Below are positions 47,943 to 59,910 of a DNA stretch of 64,000 nucleotides, in pieces (position 1 is the first letter of the stretch; every line of letters begins with the position of its first letter). The stretch lies in contig NW_006921536.1 in NCBI RefSeq assembly GCF_000340215.1, positions 1,286,543 to 1,350,542 on the forward strand. The letters are read 5' to 3'. The DNA comes from Pseudocercospora fijiensis CIRAD86. Taxonomy: Eukaryota > Ascomycota > Dothideomycetes > Mycosphaerellales > Mycosphaerellaceae. The translations under genes were made by a program, and so were the position numbers. The notes under the pieces were generated by a model that was not told where the DNA came from, made no database searches, and saw only the letters and a list, made by a program, of their open reading frames with translations.

Positions 47943-48759
47943 TTAGAGCCGAAAGTGGGGCTATCTCTTTATATCTAATAGGTTCGGGTATATCGAAGGT
48001 AGTCCTAGGGCACGAATAGCTATAACCGAAGCGAGGGCACGATAAGAGCCTACGATATAGACGATATAGAAGTATCTTAAGGGGCTATTACGACAAGCAG
48101 AGAAACCTCTTAACGAGGGCATCGCTTTAACCCCGAAAAGCTACAAACCCTTAGGACTGTTATAGCTTAGGGCCTAGTCTATAACTATAGTTAGCTTCTA
48201 AGGACTCGGCTCCGGGTCGAAGACCTATTTAGTACCGCTTGCTCGAGATAAGCTACCGCCCGCCTAAGGAGGAGATAGATTAATTACCTATCGGCCTTAC
48301 TTAGTTTGCTAAGACTATCTATACGATAGCAATTTCTAGATTATAGGTCGGATACCTAGACAGTTCCCCTATTAACTAGGTAGATTGTTTCGGGATTCGC
48401 TACCTCGTTTAGACAGTGCTTAGCCTTCTACTAGAAAAAGAAGGTCCCTGCCCCCCGCCTAGCTAAAGGAGATAACGATAGTTAGTAAAGCGGCTAGTTT
48501 CTAGGATCCAAGTATAAATAGAGATTGCAGTCCCTTCCTCCGAGAGGCTTTTGTCTAAATTTACTAAATTGAAGCTCCTAGGGGTGTCTAGGCGACCCCT
48601 AGGAGGCTAAATTCTAATACTGCCCCGGGGGTAATATTAGAAGAAAACAGCCTAGGATACCGTTTTCTCGTATAGCAATATCGAAACAAGCCAAACCTAC
48701 AATATATACTAAAAACACTTTCCTATAGCATTTTATTTCAACTACTTTATAACAATCGA
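47943..48759 (+). other. A4 leader
   Basis: Non-coding leader, more diverged from A1 in its second half. Palindrome at 48616-48638. Confidence 0.7.
48616..48638. repeat. module-border palindrome P0 of A4
   Basis: Arms AATACTGCCCC and GGGGTAATATT lie round G. Confidence 0.85.
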
Positions 48760-51722
48760 ATAAGCTCTAGCGAAAGCGAGCATTACGAATTAGCGGAATC
48801 TTCGGAATCTAATAACCTACCGGACTCTATTAACGAAGAAATTAGGCGACGACTAGTTGTTATAAGCGCTATCGACCTAGGGGCTATCGAGCCTTCTACG
48901 CCTAAGGCTCTCTATAATGTCGTTATAAAGATAATTTAAGGGCAAACTAACCTTCTCCGTTAGAACAGGCGTCGCCTGCTAGAGCCGGGAAGTAGTAGGA
49001 ACCCTTTATTCGAAGGGTAGAACGCTACGGCGCACGTAGAACGCTTTAAGGACAACTTAACCGAGTACGGACTCGAAGAGGAGTCGGACTAGTATAAGGT
49101 CCGGTCCCTTACGAGGACTACTATTACTAAGCTTTACCGAACCCTTAGAACCCTAGTTAGTTACCTAGAAAAGGACGATAAGTCTAATGCTAACTAGGAG
49201 GTCTTTAAGCAGGCCTTTATAAGGGAGTATTAGGATCGCGATAGCCGTCGCATTAAAGGCAGTCGTACGTAGCTTAAGAACCTCTATATAGAGAGGCGCA
49301 CCGAAGATAACGACCTAAAGGAGTATATCCGCGAGTTTGTTAAGTTAGCGGACGGCATTAACTAGTAGGACCTCGAGAACTCTTAAAGAACGAGGCTACT
49401 CCTTAAAGGGTTGCCGTAGTCTACGGCTAAGCGTGTCTTCCGTCGCTACAAGCTTAGCGAAGCTAATCCTAAGACCTTTAGGAAGTATAAAGAGGTCCTA
49501 GAGGCTATTAAGGACGATATTAACAGCTCCGCCGATACGAAGAAGTTTATTTACGGCGAGGACCGGAATAACCTAGCTTAGGTAAAGAGCGACGCCTTAG
49601 GAAGTAGAGGACCTAAGTTCCTTCCTAAGTCGTAGAGCGGTCCTAAGACCGTAACTCCTACTATTACTAAGCACTCTTAGGATGTTGCGGACTTGGCTAA
49701 ATCCCTAGCCTAGCTCAACCTTAATACGAAAGCACTATAGCGAGTTAGGGAGGTTATTAATGCTAGCATACTAAAGGATGTGCCGCTAGTCTACTAGGTC
49801 TCCGATCCTAACTACCCTAAGGCCCCTTTAGTTAACGTCTATACTATACGGAAGATCTATTCTAACTTAGATAGCAAGTGCTAGATATACGGCGGTTTTA
49901 AATATATTTAATTAGACTGCCTTATCTAGAAAGAGCTTCTTAAGAGGAAGCTCGTTATGTAAGTAAATAGTCGGTTCTACTATACCGATACCGGCGATAA
50001 GATTGACTTCGAGTAGGATCGTAGAGCCCCGAAGCTGCCTTAACTTAGGAGTCTTCTAGAGAAGAAGTATAGTAGTAAGATCGAGTTTAAGGACACTAGG
50101 AATAGTACCCTCGCCGCTATTACTAAACGAGAAACTTAGAAGGTTAGGGTAAAACAGGTTGAGGAGCGGAGCAGTAACGGTACTACTAATCCCGTTAAAG
50201 TTAACTTTGTGTCTTAGGACCCGGACGCAGTTACTAATGTTTACGCGGTTACTAAGAACAGTGTAGATGTCTACGCTGCTACAAGGTCCTAAACCTAGTC
50301 CTAGGGCAAGGGCAAGAGCCCGTAGAACCCTACCCGCCCTAGTATAGCAGCCTCTACTAGGATACTTAAGAAGCAGGTAGCTAATAAGGCTAAGAAATAG
50401 CGAGAATTAGTCGCTAAGACTAAGACACTCTAGACAGCTAAAGACCGTGCAACCCGAGCTAGTATAGCTACTCCGGAGGTACTAGAGACTCCTAATATCG
50501 ATATAGAGGATAATACTACCGACCTTAGTAGTACCCTAGGCCTAGCTAACCCGCCGGCCTATAAACGAAAGTCAGCCGACCTAAAGAGCTTTCGCTTTAA
50601 TAGATATATAAAGAAGTATAGTGCCGGGCCTACTAACTCTTACGATATAAAGGCAAATGCTCTCTTTTAGGCTTTATAGTTCCTAGACCTTAAGTCTAAC
50701 GTGTCTATAGGAGAGCTATTAGTATATAGTTTGCCTACTAACCTATTCTAGAGCCGAATCCCTAACGATACTACCTTTATAAAGGACCTCGCAGCCCTCT
50801 AACGTAAATAGGGGCGAGAGGACTATATCGACGTCTCTTCCCTATAGTTCCTTCCTAAATTTTTAGAGGCCTAGGAGTTAGTAGAAGGCGAATTAGTAAC
50901 CTACGAGAGCTAGGAGACTATCGATAATGCTAACGAAGAGGGGATTAAGGAGATAGGCCGAGGGGATAATAATAATACCGACCCTGCTTTAGTTTCAGTT
51001 TCTATTAAGGCTGTCCGATTTACTAGCTAACAAATCGGTCGAGTAGGACCTCCTCGACCTAAGGAACTTTACTCTATCCCTAATAATGTAGACCTTTCCG
51101 CAGTTACCCGTTCCTTTACCGTCGTTCCCGCTATCTATATTTAAGTTACTATCGGAAGCTATAGTTAGCAGTTGCTAGTAATGCTTAATAATAGTTTAGA
51201 GTTACTTATTATAAGTAAGCGCTAGGCGAAACAGCTCCGACTGCTAATAAATAGAGATATTTCCCTTAGTATATAGGGAGTAAATAGGGAGGTTGCGCTA
51301 GTAGGTGCCTACTATAATGTTATAGTAGACGCTTTCGGTATATGCTTTTCCTTTACCTTCTAGATTGCCGCTAACCCGAATACGCTAATTATTCTAGGTC
51401 GTCTATAGTCTCGTATAACCCGGGGTGTCTAGCGCAACTGCGACGATAGCTCCTAGGAAGGAACTATCGCTAACTAGAAGGGTAACCGAGTCGTGTTTAC
51501 TAGTTATATCGGAAACACTAGCTACAAGTCCTACGAGGATATCCTTACTACTTCTAAGCGCTCTTCGGGAAACGCTATAGCGCGGTTATAAGACTAGCAA
51601 TCTGCGCTATAAGTTAGTATAGCTTAAATAGGTTATATCTAGAGGTACGCCGCTCCGTACGTTAAGGCAAGTTCCTAGGCTCTATACTAAAGAGGCGAAT
51701 GCTCGAAGCGATAGCGAGTATA
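48760..51722 (+). pseudogene. family A gag-protease (A4)
   Basis: One frame, without the 8-bp duplication of A1: the ATA start context (48760) and the protease codons at 51181 are 807 codons apart. The gag half differs from A1 at many amino-acid positions beyond RIP changes, so A4 belongs to a distinct sublineage. Zinc knuckle near 49880 decayed (CxxY). Protease site NNS for DSG. Confidence 0.85.
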
Positions 51723-51841
51723 ACAATACGCTAACGACAACCTAGTATACGAATCTCGGTAATAATGCTATCGCAATTATCGCCGCCGGAAGCGGATCTA
51801 CCCGAGCCCGAATCCGAACTAACTAATTAGAGCGCCGATCG

Positions 51842-51864
51842 AATGCTACCCCGGGGGTATTATT
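51842..51864. repeat. module-border palindrome P1 of A4
   Basis: Lies between protease and RT. Arms AATGCTACCCC and GGGGTATTATT lie round G. Confidence 0.85.
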
Positions 51865-52049
51865 AGGAATCTAACGTTTTCGCCGGAATTATAAATTAGG
51901 ATTACTAGCTATATACCTACCGACTTAAGGAGACTTCTAATAAAGTTTACGCGCTATTCTATTGCGCTAATCTCCGGGCCTAACGTTAAAGAGAGAGGGC
52001 TCGGGTATTACGAGCGGTTAGTATATATACCCTATATAAGAGGGTAGCT

Positions 52050-55000
52050 AACAAGATTAAGCCCGTAAAAGGCAGCGTATACATAACTAATAGGTCTAAT
52101 CCTAGCGGAAATCCGGACTAGCGACAAAAGTGCCTTAACCGCGAAGCGATATTAATACCTAGGAATAGTCCGTACGACTAGAGGTATATTACAAAAAAGT
52201 TCTCTACTATTCCTAGGGGTTTAAGGCTAACGCCGGAGAGACTAGCGAAAATCAAACCTAGTATCGAGCTTTCGGATCTTGAACTAGATTTGCTATACGA
52301 GCTTCTATACAACCGCGAAGCCGTATTAGCATATAACTTTACGCATCTAGGCAGGATTAACCCGGAGGTTGCTCCTCTATAGATAATCCGAACGATCGAG
52401 TATAAGCCTTAGGCTTACCTAGGGTTTAAGCTAAACCTAAGCCTAAGAGGTATAGTTAAGGACATAATACGGCAGCGTGTAAAGGCTAGCACCTTAGAGC
52501 CTTCCTATGCCTCGTATCGCAATCTATACTTCCTAGTTTAGAAGAAGACAGCTCCTAGGGAACTAAAGAAGTACTAGCTAATTAACGCTGCCTAAAAGTT
52601 TAATGCGGTTACGATTAGAGATGCTAACCTTCCCCCGGAGACTAATAGGTTCTCGGAAGCCTTTGCTAATTATATAGTAGCCTTACTAGTTAATGTGTTC
52701 TCGGGCTACGACTAGATACCTCTCTACCCCGATAGTAGAGACCTAACTAGTTTCGAAACGCCTCTTAGACTATATAGACAAACTACTCTTCCCTAAGGGG
52801 CGACTAACTTAGTAGCCTAGTTCGTGCGTATTATAAATCAAGTCCTCGCGGTATATATTTCTTATACTACGATGCCTTTCCTCGACGATATTAGTATTAA
52901 AGGCCCTAAAACTAGGTATAACAACGAAGAAGTGGAGCCTAGCATCCGTAGGTTCTTTCTTAAACATATCTAGAACCTCGATAGTGTCCTCTGCGACTTA
53001 GAGCGGGCTAACTTAATAGTGTATAGGGAAAAGCTTTAGCTCCTATACAAGCGTATAAACATTGTCGGGTTTGTTACTAATAAGAACGGCCGCTATCCTA
53101 ACAATATACGGGTCCTAAAGATTGTGTCCTAGCTAGACCCTACCTATTAGAAAGATGTCCGGATCTGGCTTAGAGTAGTCTCCTACTTCCGTATCTAGGT
53201 CGAAAACTTTGCGTTAGTATACAAGCCTCTATACGCCTTACTTAAGAAGGATATAGAGTTTAAATAGACCTCCGTTTACTAAGCCGCTAAGGATAAGGTT
53301 ACTAAGGCACTTGTTAGCGCGCCTGCGCTTACCTCTATTAACTACTCGGAAGGCGCAGGTCTGCTAATTGTTGCTATCGACTCGAGCGGGGAAGGCTATA
53401 GCGAGATACTAATATAGTATAATCGTAAGGAGCCCTCCTTACGTTACCCTATCCGGTACGAGTCTAGTCTATAGAAACTAATCGAGGCCCGATACGATGC
53501 TAGCAAGCGAGAGTGCCTTAGTGTCTATAAGGCTCTTAAGAAGTTCCGTCCTTAGCTCTTTAGAGTATTCTTTCGCCTAGAAGTCGACGCTTAGACGCTA
53601 GTCTATTAACTTAACCGTATAGCCTCCGACCTGCCTAACTCTACGATAGCTCGGTAGGTTGCCTAGATCTATTTGTTTGATTTCGACGTCTTCTATGTCC
53701 CTAGTAAGAAGTATACTAGGCCGGATAGCCTCTCTAGAAGGCCTGCTATAGAAGAGGACATCGCCGAGATAATAGAAGAAGAGGATATCGACGCGGTTAT
53801 TAACCGCACCTTCTTTACTACCTTCTATATTAACGCTATACTAGTAATTACTAGGTCTACTGCTAACGACTAACCTAGTAACTAGCCTAACGAAGGCCCT
53901 GCTACTAACGGCGAGGACTAGGACGATACTAAGGCGGGCGAACCGGGTAGGGATAATATCCTTAATAGGGTCTACTCCGACGACTCCTATAATATCGCCT
54001 ACTTCCTTACCTATACAAAGAGAGCTCCCGGTCTATTAAAGAGTTAATACCGTCGTATTATTCGCTATTCTCGGAGGTTCTTTGTTAAGGATCGTATCCT
54101 TTAGCGGTAGGCTATAGTTAATGCACCGCTCTAGCGTATTATTAACGATCTAGTAGCCTAATAAGAAATCCTTCGTTCCGTTTACGATAAGCTCGGCTAC
54201 CGGGCGGCGGAGGGTACCTTCGATGTCCTTCGTCGACGCTACTAGTAGGACGGCGTATAGGCTAATGTCTCCCGCTACTATAAGAGCTGTCCTAAGTGCA
54301 ACTTTAGGAACAGCTACCGACGTCTAGGAGAGCTACGTATCCCTACTACCTAGTTAGTTAGGGAACGGTAGTATAGCGATAGGGTCTATCTTAGCCGCAA
54401 TAATAGCCTATATATTATTCGAGAGGGTCTTTCTCGGTAGCCGGAGGCCTATTATTTCTATAAGAGTTACGGTGCTATTAATGCCCGTAATATAGCTACC
54501 TTCCTGTTTAAGGATCTGTTTTGCCGCTAGGGAACACCTTACGAGGTTATCTTAGACAACGCTACGAACAATATAGCTAAGGAGGTTTAAGCGCTACTTG
54601 TTTCGTATAGGGCGAAGAACGTTCGTATCTCCCTATACTATCCCTAGTCGAATGCTATTATTAAGCGCGGCTATCGGTCGTTAATTAATGCCCTATCTAA
54701 GATAACTAATAGTAGCGACAGATTAGTTCCTATCTCTACCCGCGTCCTAGCCCTTCTCTAGGCGGACCGAACTACTATTGTCGATACGACTAGACTTACA
54801 CTAGCGGAACTTATAATTAGGAGGGACGCCGTTCTTCCTATTAAATTGTCCTATCGTACGTACGGCGTTTACGATTAGGGGTCTGTTCGTACTAGGGTAG
54901 ATCTTCTTACCCTACGGACTAAGGCTCTTAAGGATATAACTACGACTTCTTAAGAGGGTCTTGCTCGACAACGTCGCCTTCGGGAGGAGGCTAAGTAGTA

Positions 55001-55583
55001 TTTTAATAACTATAATGCTATTGATTAGGAACCTCTAAAGGTTAGCGATATAGTCCTTCTATACCGGTCCGAACTAGAGTATAGTTACTCCTACAAGCTA
55101 GCCTTTAAGTAGAAGGGTCCTTATAGAGTAAAGGAGGTCCTTTACTCGGGTTCCGCGTACCTTCTTTAGGAGCTAGATAGTGCTACCTTGAAGCACTCTT
55201 ACCCTCGGGCTAATCTAAAGAAGATCGTTAAGTTACGCGAACCTGCCCGCCCTCCGCCGACCGAGGAGGAAGTTAGTGCCTCTATAGACCCTCTACCGTC
55301 CTTAGATGCCTATCGGGAGGAGGATCCTGCCGCTATTATAGATCCTATTCTATCTAAGAACTATGCCTATCCCTAGATTCGCCTTAGTAAGCTATTAGGA
55401 ATAACTTAAGAACAAAGGGAGGGTTATATACGGATTAACTATATATAGAGCGTTTCCGATATTAATTCCGATTCTAATAGTAAGCTAGACTTCTAGCTAT
55501 CTAACTCTAACTCCGAGGAACCTAACTAGTCTAGCGATAAAGACCGCCTAGAATTATAGCTAGACGACCCTAAGACTAAATAA
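52050..55583 (+). pseudogene. family A pol: RT, RNase H, integrase (A4)
   Basis: Same frame length as A1 from the common start to the RNase H end (541 codons, no indel). FLDD intact at 52878-52889. RNase H end FDVFYVPSKK near 53680. Integrase with CPKC near 54290, LDNATN near 54560 and an AII.RGYRSL segment where Glu now reads Lys (near 54660). Acidic tail to TAA 55581-55583. Confidence 0.9.
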
Positions 55584-55611
55584 TCGCATATCCTTTCCTA
55601 CCTCTACTACG

Positions 55612-55854
55612 TTGCTTTCCTTGCCTCTATTAACTATTCTCCGCGCTATTAATGCAGTGCCGCCCTATAGCTTTAGTCCTTACTGCCTATTCCTACTAAT
55701 ATTAATACTCTCGGTTGTTACCCTCTTTTACTTTTACCTTGTCGGTTGTTTTGCTCTTTTGCCTTCGATTGATATTGCTATAGCTTTACTCTTTTTGTTT
55801 TTCCTTAGAAAGAACTATACGAGGTATAACTTCCGAATAATACCCCGGGGGTAG
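55612..55854 (+). CDS. short hydrophobic open frame between pol and ORF3 (A4)
   Basis: 80 codons without any stop, ending in the TAG of palindrome P2. Composition is mostly Leu, Ile, Phe, Val, Tyr and Ser, enough for two or three membrane segments, with a basic end (RKNYTRYNFRIIPRG). The start is not an ATG. A1 has the same frame over most of the length, but an indel near its beginning shifts it. A pyrimidine-rich strand could produce this by chance, so this is tentative. Confidence 0.3.
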   Translation: MLSLPLLTILRAINAVPPYSFSPYCLFLLILILSVVTLFYFYLVGCFALLPSIDIAIALLFLFFLRKNYTRYNFRIIPRG

Positions 55855-55858
55855 CATT
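55836..55858. repeat. module-border palindrome P2 of A4
   Basis: Arms AATAATACCCC and GGGGTAGCATT lie round G. Outer TTCCG pairs with CGGAA, a compensatory difference from TCCT/AGGA in A1. Confidence 0.87.
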
Positions 55859-56266
55859 CGGAAGCTAGTCGAACCTAACCTCCCGCCCTTCTAGGACTAC
55901 TTCCCTCTAGTTTCCTAGTCTCTAGCAACCGCCCTTAGGTAGCAACGATAATAAGATACTCCGCTAGAGAACATTGTTCCTACCCTAATTAGTATTAGTT
56001 ACGCAGGACACTAAGAAAGGGAGGATCCCTCTCCTTTCCTAGCTCTTAGATAGACGTAGCAACCTAGGCCTATAGCCTCTAAGAATAGGGACCTTAGGCC
56101 GCTAAGCCTAGTGTCTAGAAGAAAGAAGAACGCACGGGCTACGTTTACATGCCTGCTGCTATAAAAGGTAATACTATATCTATAACGATAGTGCTATAGG
56201 CTAATATAAGCTACGCTAGGCCTAGGCGATTTGCTCCTAGTTACCGAGCATCTCTAGAGAAAAGCT
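55859..56266 (+). other. A4 spacer between P2 and P3
   Basis: Conserved with A1 13078-13505; no coding recognised. Confidence 0.5.
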
Positions 56267-56289
56267 AATACTACCCCGGGGGTATTATT
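56267..56289. repeat. module-border palindrome P3 of A4
   Basis: Upstream of ORF3. Arms AATACTACCCC and GGGGTATTATT lie round G. Confidence 0.87.
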
Positions 56290-56715
56290 AGTCCCGCTAG
56301 CCTTACTACTATAGATTACTACTAGGTACTCGAACTAACTAGTTACATTTCGAGTGCGCGAGAATCTACGAAAGCTAGAGGTTAATAAAGGCGCGTAGTC
56401 GCTACTAGCAATTAGCTAGATCGATTGTTAAACTTTAGCCTACTCTACTAATAAAGGAGTCTCGTATATAGCTTTACTTTTTAGGGTCTATATATAGTCG
56501 TTATCCGTTTGCTTTACCGGAATATACGGACTATACTACCTTCGTACCCTATTTAAGGCGGGCCTTCTAAGCTCTTTCTTCTACTCGAACACTAACTAAC
56601 TTACTACCGCCTACCCCCTCCCCCTTCTTCTATCTAAACCCTTTAATTATTATTAACAAGCTACGAACGTTTTTGCAAACTTGTTACTAACTCCTTTCCG
56701 CTCCGGTCGACTAAG
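56290..56715 (+). other. A4 leader of ORF3
   Basis: About 430 bp. The last part differs from A1 by an indel that breaks frame agreement upstream of 56716, so ORF3 probably begins near that point. Confidence 0.4.
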
Positions 56716-59445
56716 ATATCTTCCGGCGCCCTAAATCCGCTAGGCGCTAGTAGTAGTAGCAACCTACTAGCCCTTAACCTAGCCGTACTAGTCCCGATCG
56801 AAGCGCCCTCCGATAGCGCCTTAGTCGCTATAACTAGTCTCGAGCACTGTTTCTAGATTGTTACCGCTATCGACGACCCCTAAAAGAAGATTAAGACCGC
56901 TCGTACCTTGCTACGCGTTATCGACCGAAACATTAAGAAGGCTACTATCTTAGTATCGTACGGTATAAACAACTTGCGCTAGGACATTAGTAAGCGTATC
57001 TTTAAGCGAGACGTTCTTTAGGATATAGAGCTTTACTAAGCCTTTCCTATTGTCTATAGCCTCGAGACGGCGGGCACTACGATTCGTATACGCTTTACGA
57101 ACCTTAATTAAGCCTTCGAGTAGTAGGGAGGTCCGAGCAGTCTCCTAAAGAGCCTTATTAACTTCGCCTATAATAGATAAGAGCGTACTAAGTAGGTTAC
57201 GTCGTTCGTTAATAAGTATCCGGTCCGTCGCGAGGGAGCAGAGCACCTTTCCCGTACTATAATCTATCGAGTCTCTACTACTAGTAAGAAGCACGGCAAG
57301 CAATTAGTTAACTTAACCTTCGCACTCAACGACTTTACGATAGCCTACTAGAAGCGGTATAAGGACGCTATTGCTAAGGTAGATCTTAACGCCTAGTCTA
57401 CTAAAGATCTACTAAAAGAGAAGGGCTATCGCATTAATAGTATAGGCTTTATTATAGAGGGTTAAGAGGCTCCTATCGTAGATGTTCTCGAACGCAAGGT
57501 CCTTCGCCTTAAGACGGAAGCCGATACGGCTACTAGTCTAGCGCTCGCTATAGAGATGTAGGTATAAGATCGTCGCTTAACCCGCAACCGTAAGGTCCTC
57601 TAAGAAGTTTAAGATAAGCGCGCTAAGGCAGAAGCAGCGCGTTAGAAGGCGTTATAGGCTCGCTAAGTATTCTAGAAGGCCGCTAAGAAGTCTACTACAC
57701 CTTCTAGTACTAACCGTAGTAACTCGGATATTAATATACTAGATACGCTACTAGAAGATAGTGTTTCTTCCGAAGGTTCCTTTAGTAAGCGTAGGCATAG
57801 AGGCCTCTCGCCGATGCTATTAACTAAGAACATCTGTAGTTCCTATAAGGGTAACTCTGTCGCATATCTTATTACCGAGATCGATATAGTTTATAAGGCC
57901 GATATAGGTAAAGCATCTGTCGCCCTGTCTATCTATTAGTAGTACGACGACCTTAGCAAGCTAGGCGAAGATCCGTTTACTATATATACTAGCTATATTA
58001 AGAAGGCCGCTAAGGCGTATAGTTTCTATGCTAGTGCTAAGACGAGTGTCCTTATTAGCCGCCTATTGAAGATTAGACGTAATGTCGCTAATTAAGACGC
58101 CTTCGCTACCCTTAAGGCTAATTAGGCCTATACTAACTAGTTTCCTAGACGCCCTGTTGCCGCCCCGACATCTCTAGGACTCTATACGTTTAACCCTACT
58201 AGTACTGTTACTCGCGCCCTTACGCTAACAGATCGCTAGAGCAAGTTCGTTACTAGCATCCTTAGCTAAGGTACCTCCTTCGACCGCTTTCGCTAGACTA
58301 GTAATGCTATCTTCCCTTAAGTCTTTAGTTAGTTATAAGAGCCTCGTAGAGTATATCTTCCTTTCCTTATCGACCTAATATAGGAGGAGTTTGAAATATA
58401 CCTTTAGTATATACGTACAATGCCTAAGTCTAAGCAAGAAGGCCGTAATGCCCTTTAAACTTATAGCGTAAGCAACTAAATCGTCCGCTAGCACCCTACC
58501 CTATAGCTCTTAGCTATCGCCCTTCGACCTAATTACGTATACGAGCTTATCTCCGTCCCTAAGCCTGCTAAGTTCTTTAAGGTTAGCGGTACTTACGAAA
58601 ACTGTCCTTCTAAGGAGTCTGCTCGTCTCGGATAAGATATAGTTAAGCTCGCAGCTAGCGAGGGTGCTAGTTACCTACGCATTAAGGTCTGCCTTATATC
58701 TAAGGATAAGACTAGCTGCTCTACCGTTATCGAAGGTATATACTAGCCCGAGGTCTTTACGAACTAGGTTGAGAAGCTTAAGGCTCGTAGCCTAGTCCTA
58801 CTAAGCAAGATCGGCAAGCTTACTAATAAGTACCTTACTAACGACGACCTCGACTATATGTTCGATAGTTAGCCTAATAGCGAGGGGCGTAAAGCGGAGC
58901 AGATCCTTAACCCTTTAAAGGAGTGCGAAGTCTCTATTTAGATACTATACCTACTATATAGTAATCTAAAGACTAAGAGTAACCGTATATTAATTAACCT
59001 AGGCTACTCTCGCGTTATTAACGGCACTAAGATTAAGGGTTACGACAACTTAACCGTCGCTAAGGTTGCTAAGGCGCACCGCAATCTAACCGCCCTTCTA
59101 GGTTCGAATACCTTCGTACCGTTCCCCTTCCCTACCGCTATCTTAGTCGAAGGCCTTAGTTGTATCTCCGACGCCCTAGTTAGTAGGATTCCTTAGTTAA
59201 GTTACGTTGTTTAGAACGAAGTTAAACAGATCTTCTAGCTTAATAACGAGGGACTTAAGGAATATCTATACGATTAGGAGAATGCTACGAAGGAAAAGGC
59301 TACTAACCTCCTCGTTAATTAAGCTCTCTATAAGGGACAGTACTTCGGTACTAATAGCTTTAACGTATACGGAGGAGATTTCGAGAGCCGACTAGTAGAT
59401 AAGGTTATTGCTAGTAAGGATTACGGCGCGTTGAAGCAATAGTAG
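56716..59445 (+). pseudogene. family A ORF3, unrecognised protein (A4)
   Basis: Aligns with A1 ORF3 from an ATATCTTCCGGCGCC point common to both copies to the paired stops at 59440-59445. Only TAG/TAA interruptions. The N-terminal third and the charged, probably coiled-coil middle differ from A1 at many residues; the C-terminal half (from about 58090) is almost identical. Repeated positions of Lys/Arg/Glu in the middle and a VCLISKD..S, EGIY, LINLGYSRVIN, YFGTNSFN pattern in the C-terminal half could seed a search. No known domain was recognised. Confidence 0.65.
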
Positions 59446-59500
59446 GTCTATATAGTATTACTTAGGAAGCTGTTTTTATATAATTATAGTATCTAGGATT

Positions 59501-59523
59501 AATGCTACCCCGGGGGTACTATT
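59501..59523. repeat. module-border palindrome P4 of A4
   Basis: Follows ORF3. Arms AATGCTACCCC and GGGGTACTATT lie round G. Confidence 0.87.
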
Positions 59524-59615
59524 GCGGAGTTCTAAAAATAGCCTTAGCTAAGAGCGCTAAGGATGTATATATGTTTGTTTTAAGCGCGCAAAGTAAAGCG
59601 TGTCTAGTTAGACAC

Positions 59616-59630
59616 GAAGAAAGGGAGGGA
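59616..59630 (+). promoter_or_regulatory. polypurine tract of A4
   Basis: GAAGAAAGGGAGGGA directly before the 3' LTR, identical to A1. Confidence 0.85.
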
Positions 59631-59910
59631 TATTAGCTAGTAACCGGCCCTATACACCTAGGCTAAGTTTTGAGCCTATATAAGAGGCCTCCTTCTACAT
59701 TGTAGATAGAGCATTAACCTCGTATAGCACATTGTTTATGTTACACTTCTATAATGCCTATATTGTAGGGCCCTAGTTACTAACCTAAGCGACTCGTTTG
59801 TTATCCTATTATACTAAACATAGCTGCCTATTTTGCTATAGGTTATATTACCCTCGGTTGCCTATACTATTACTGCTAGTAGTAGTGGTAGTGTTAGTTT
59901 CCGTCCTTTA
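59631..59910 (+). repeat. A4 3' LTR
   Basis: 280 bp, followed by the CTAC duplication at 59911-59914 and then A3 gag. Confidence 0.93.

Larger units (their letters stand above)
47663..59910 (+). mobile_element. family A copy 4 (A4), complete, nested in A3
   Basis: 12,248 bp with 280-bp LTRs, inserted into the gag of A3 with target duplication CTAC (47659-47662 and 59911-59914). Removing A4 and one CTAC restores a sequence that aligns with A1 near 7760 without a gap. Best reference copy in the window: leader, gag-protease, pol, hydrophobic frame, ORF3, polypurine tract and all five palindromes are present. Confidence 0.95.
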
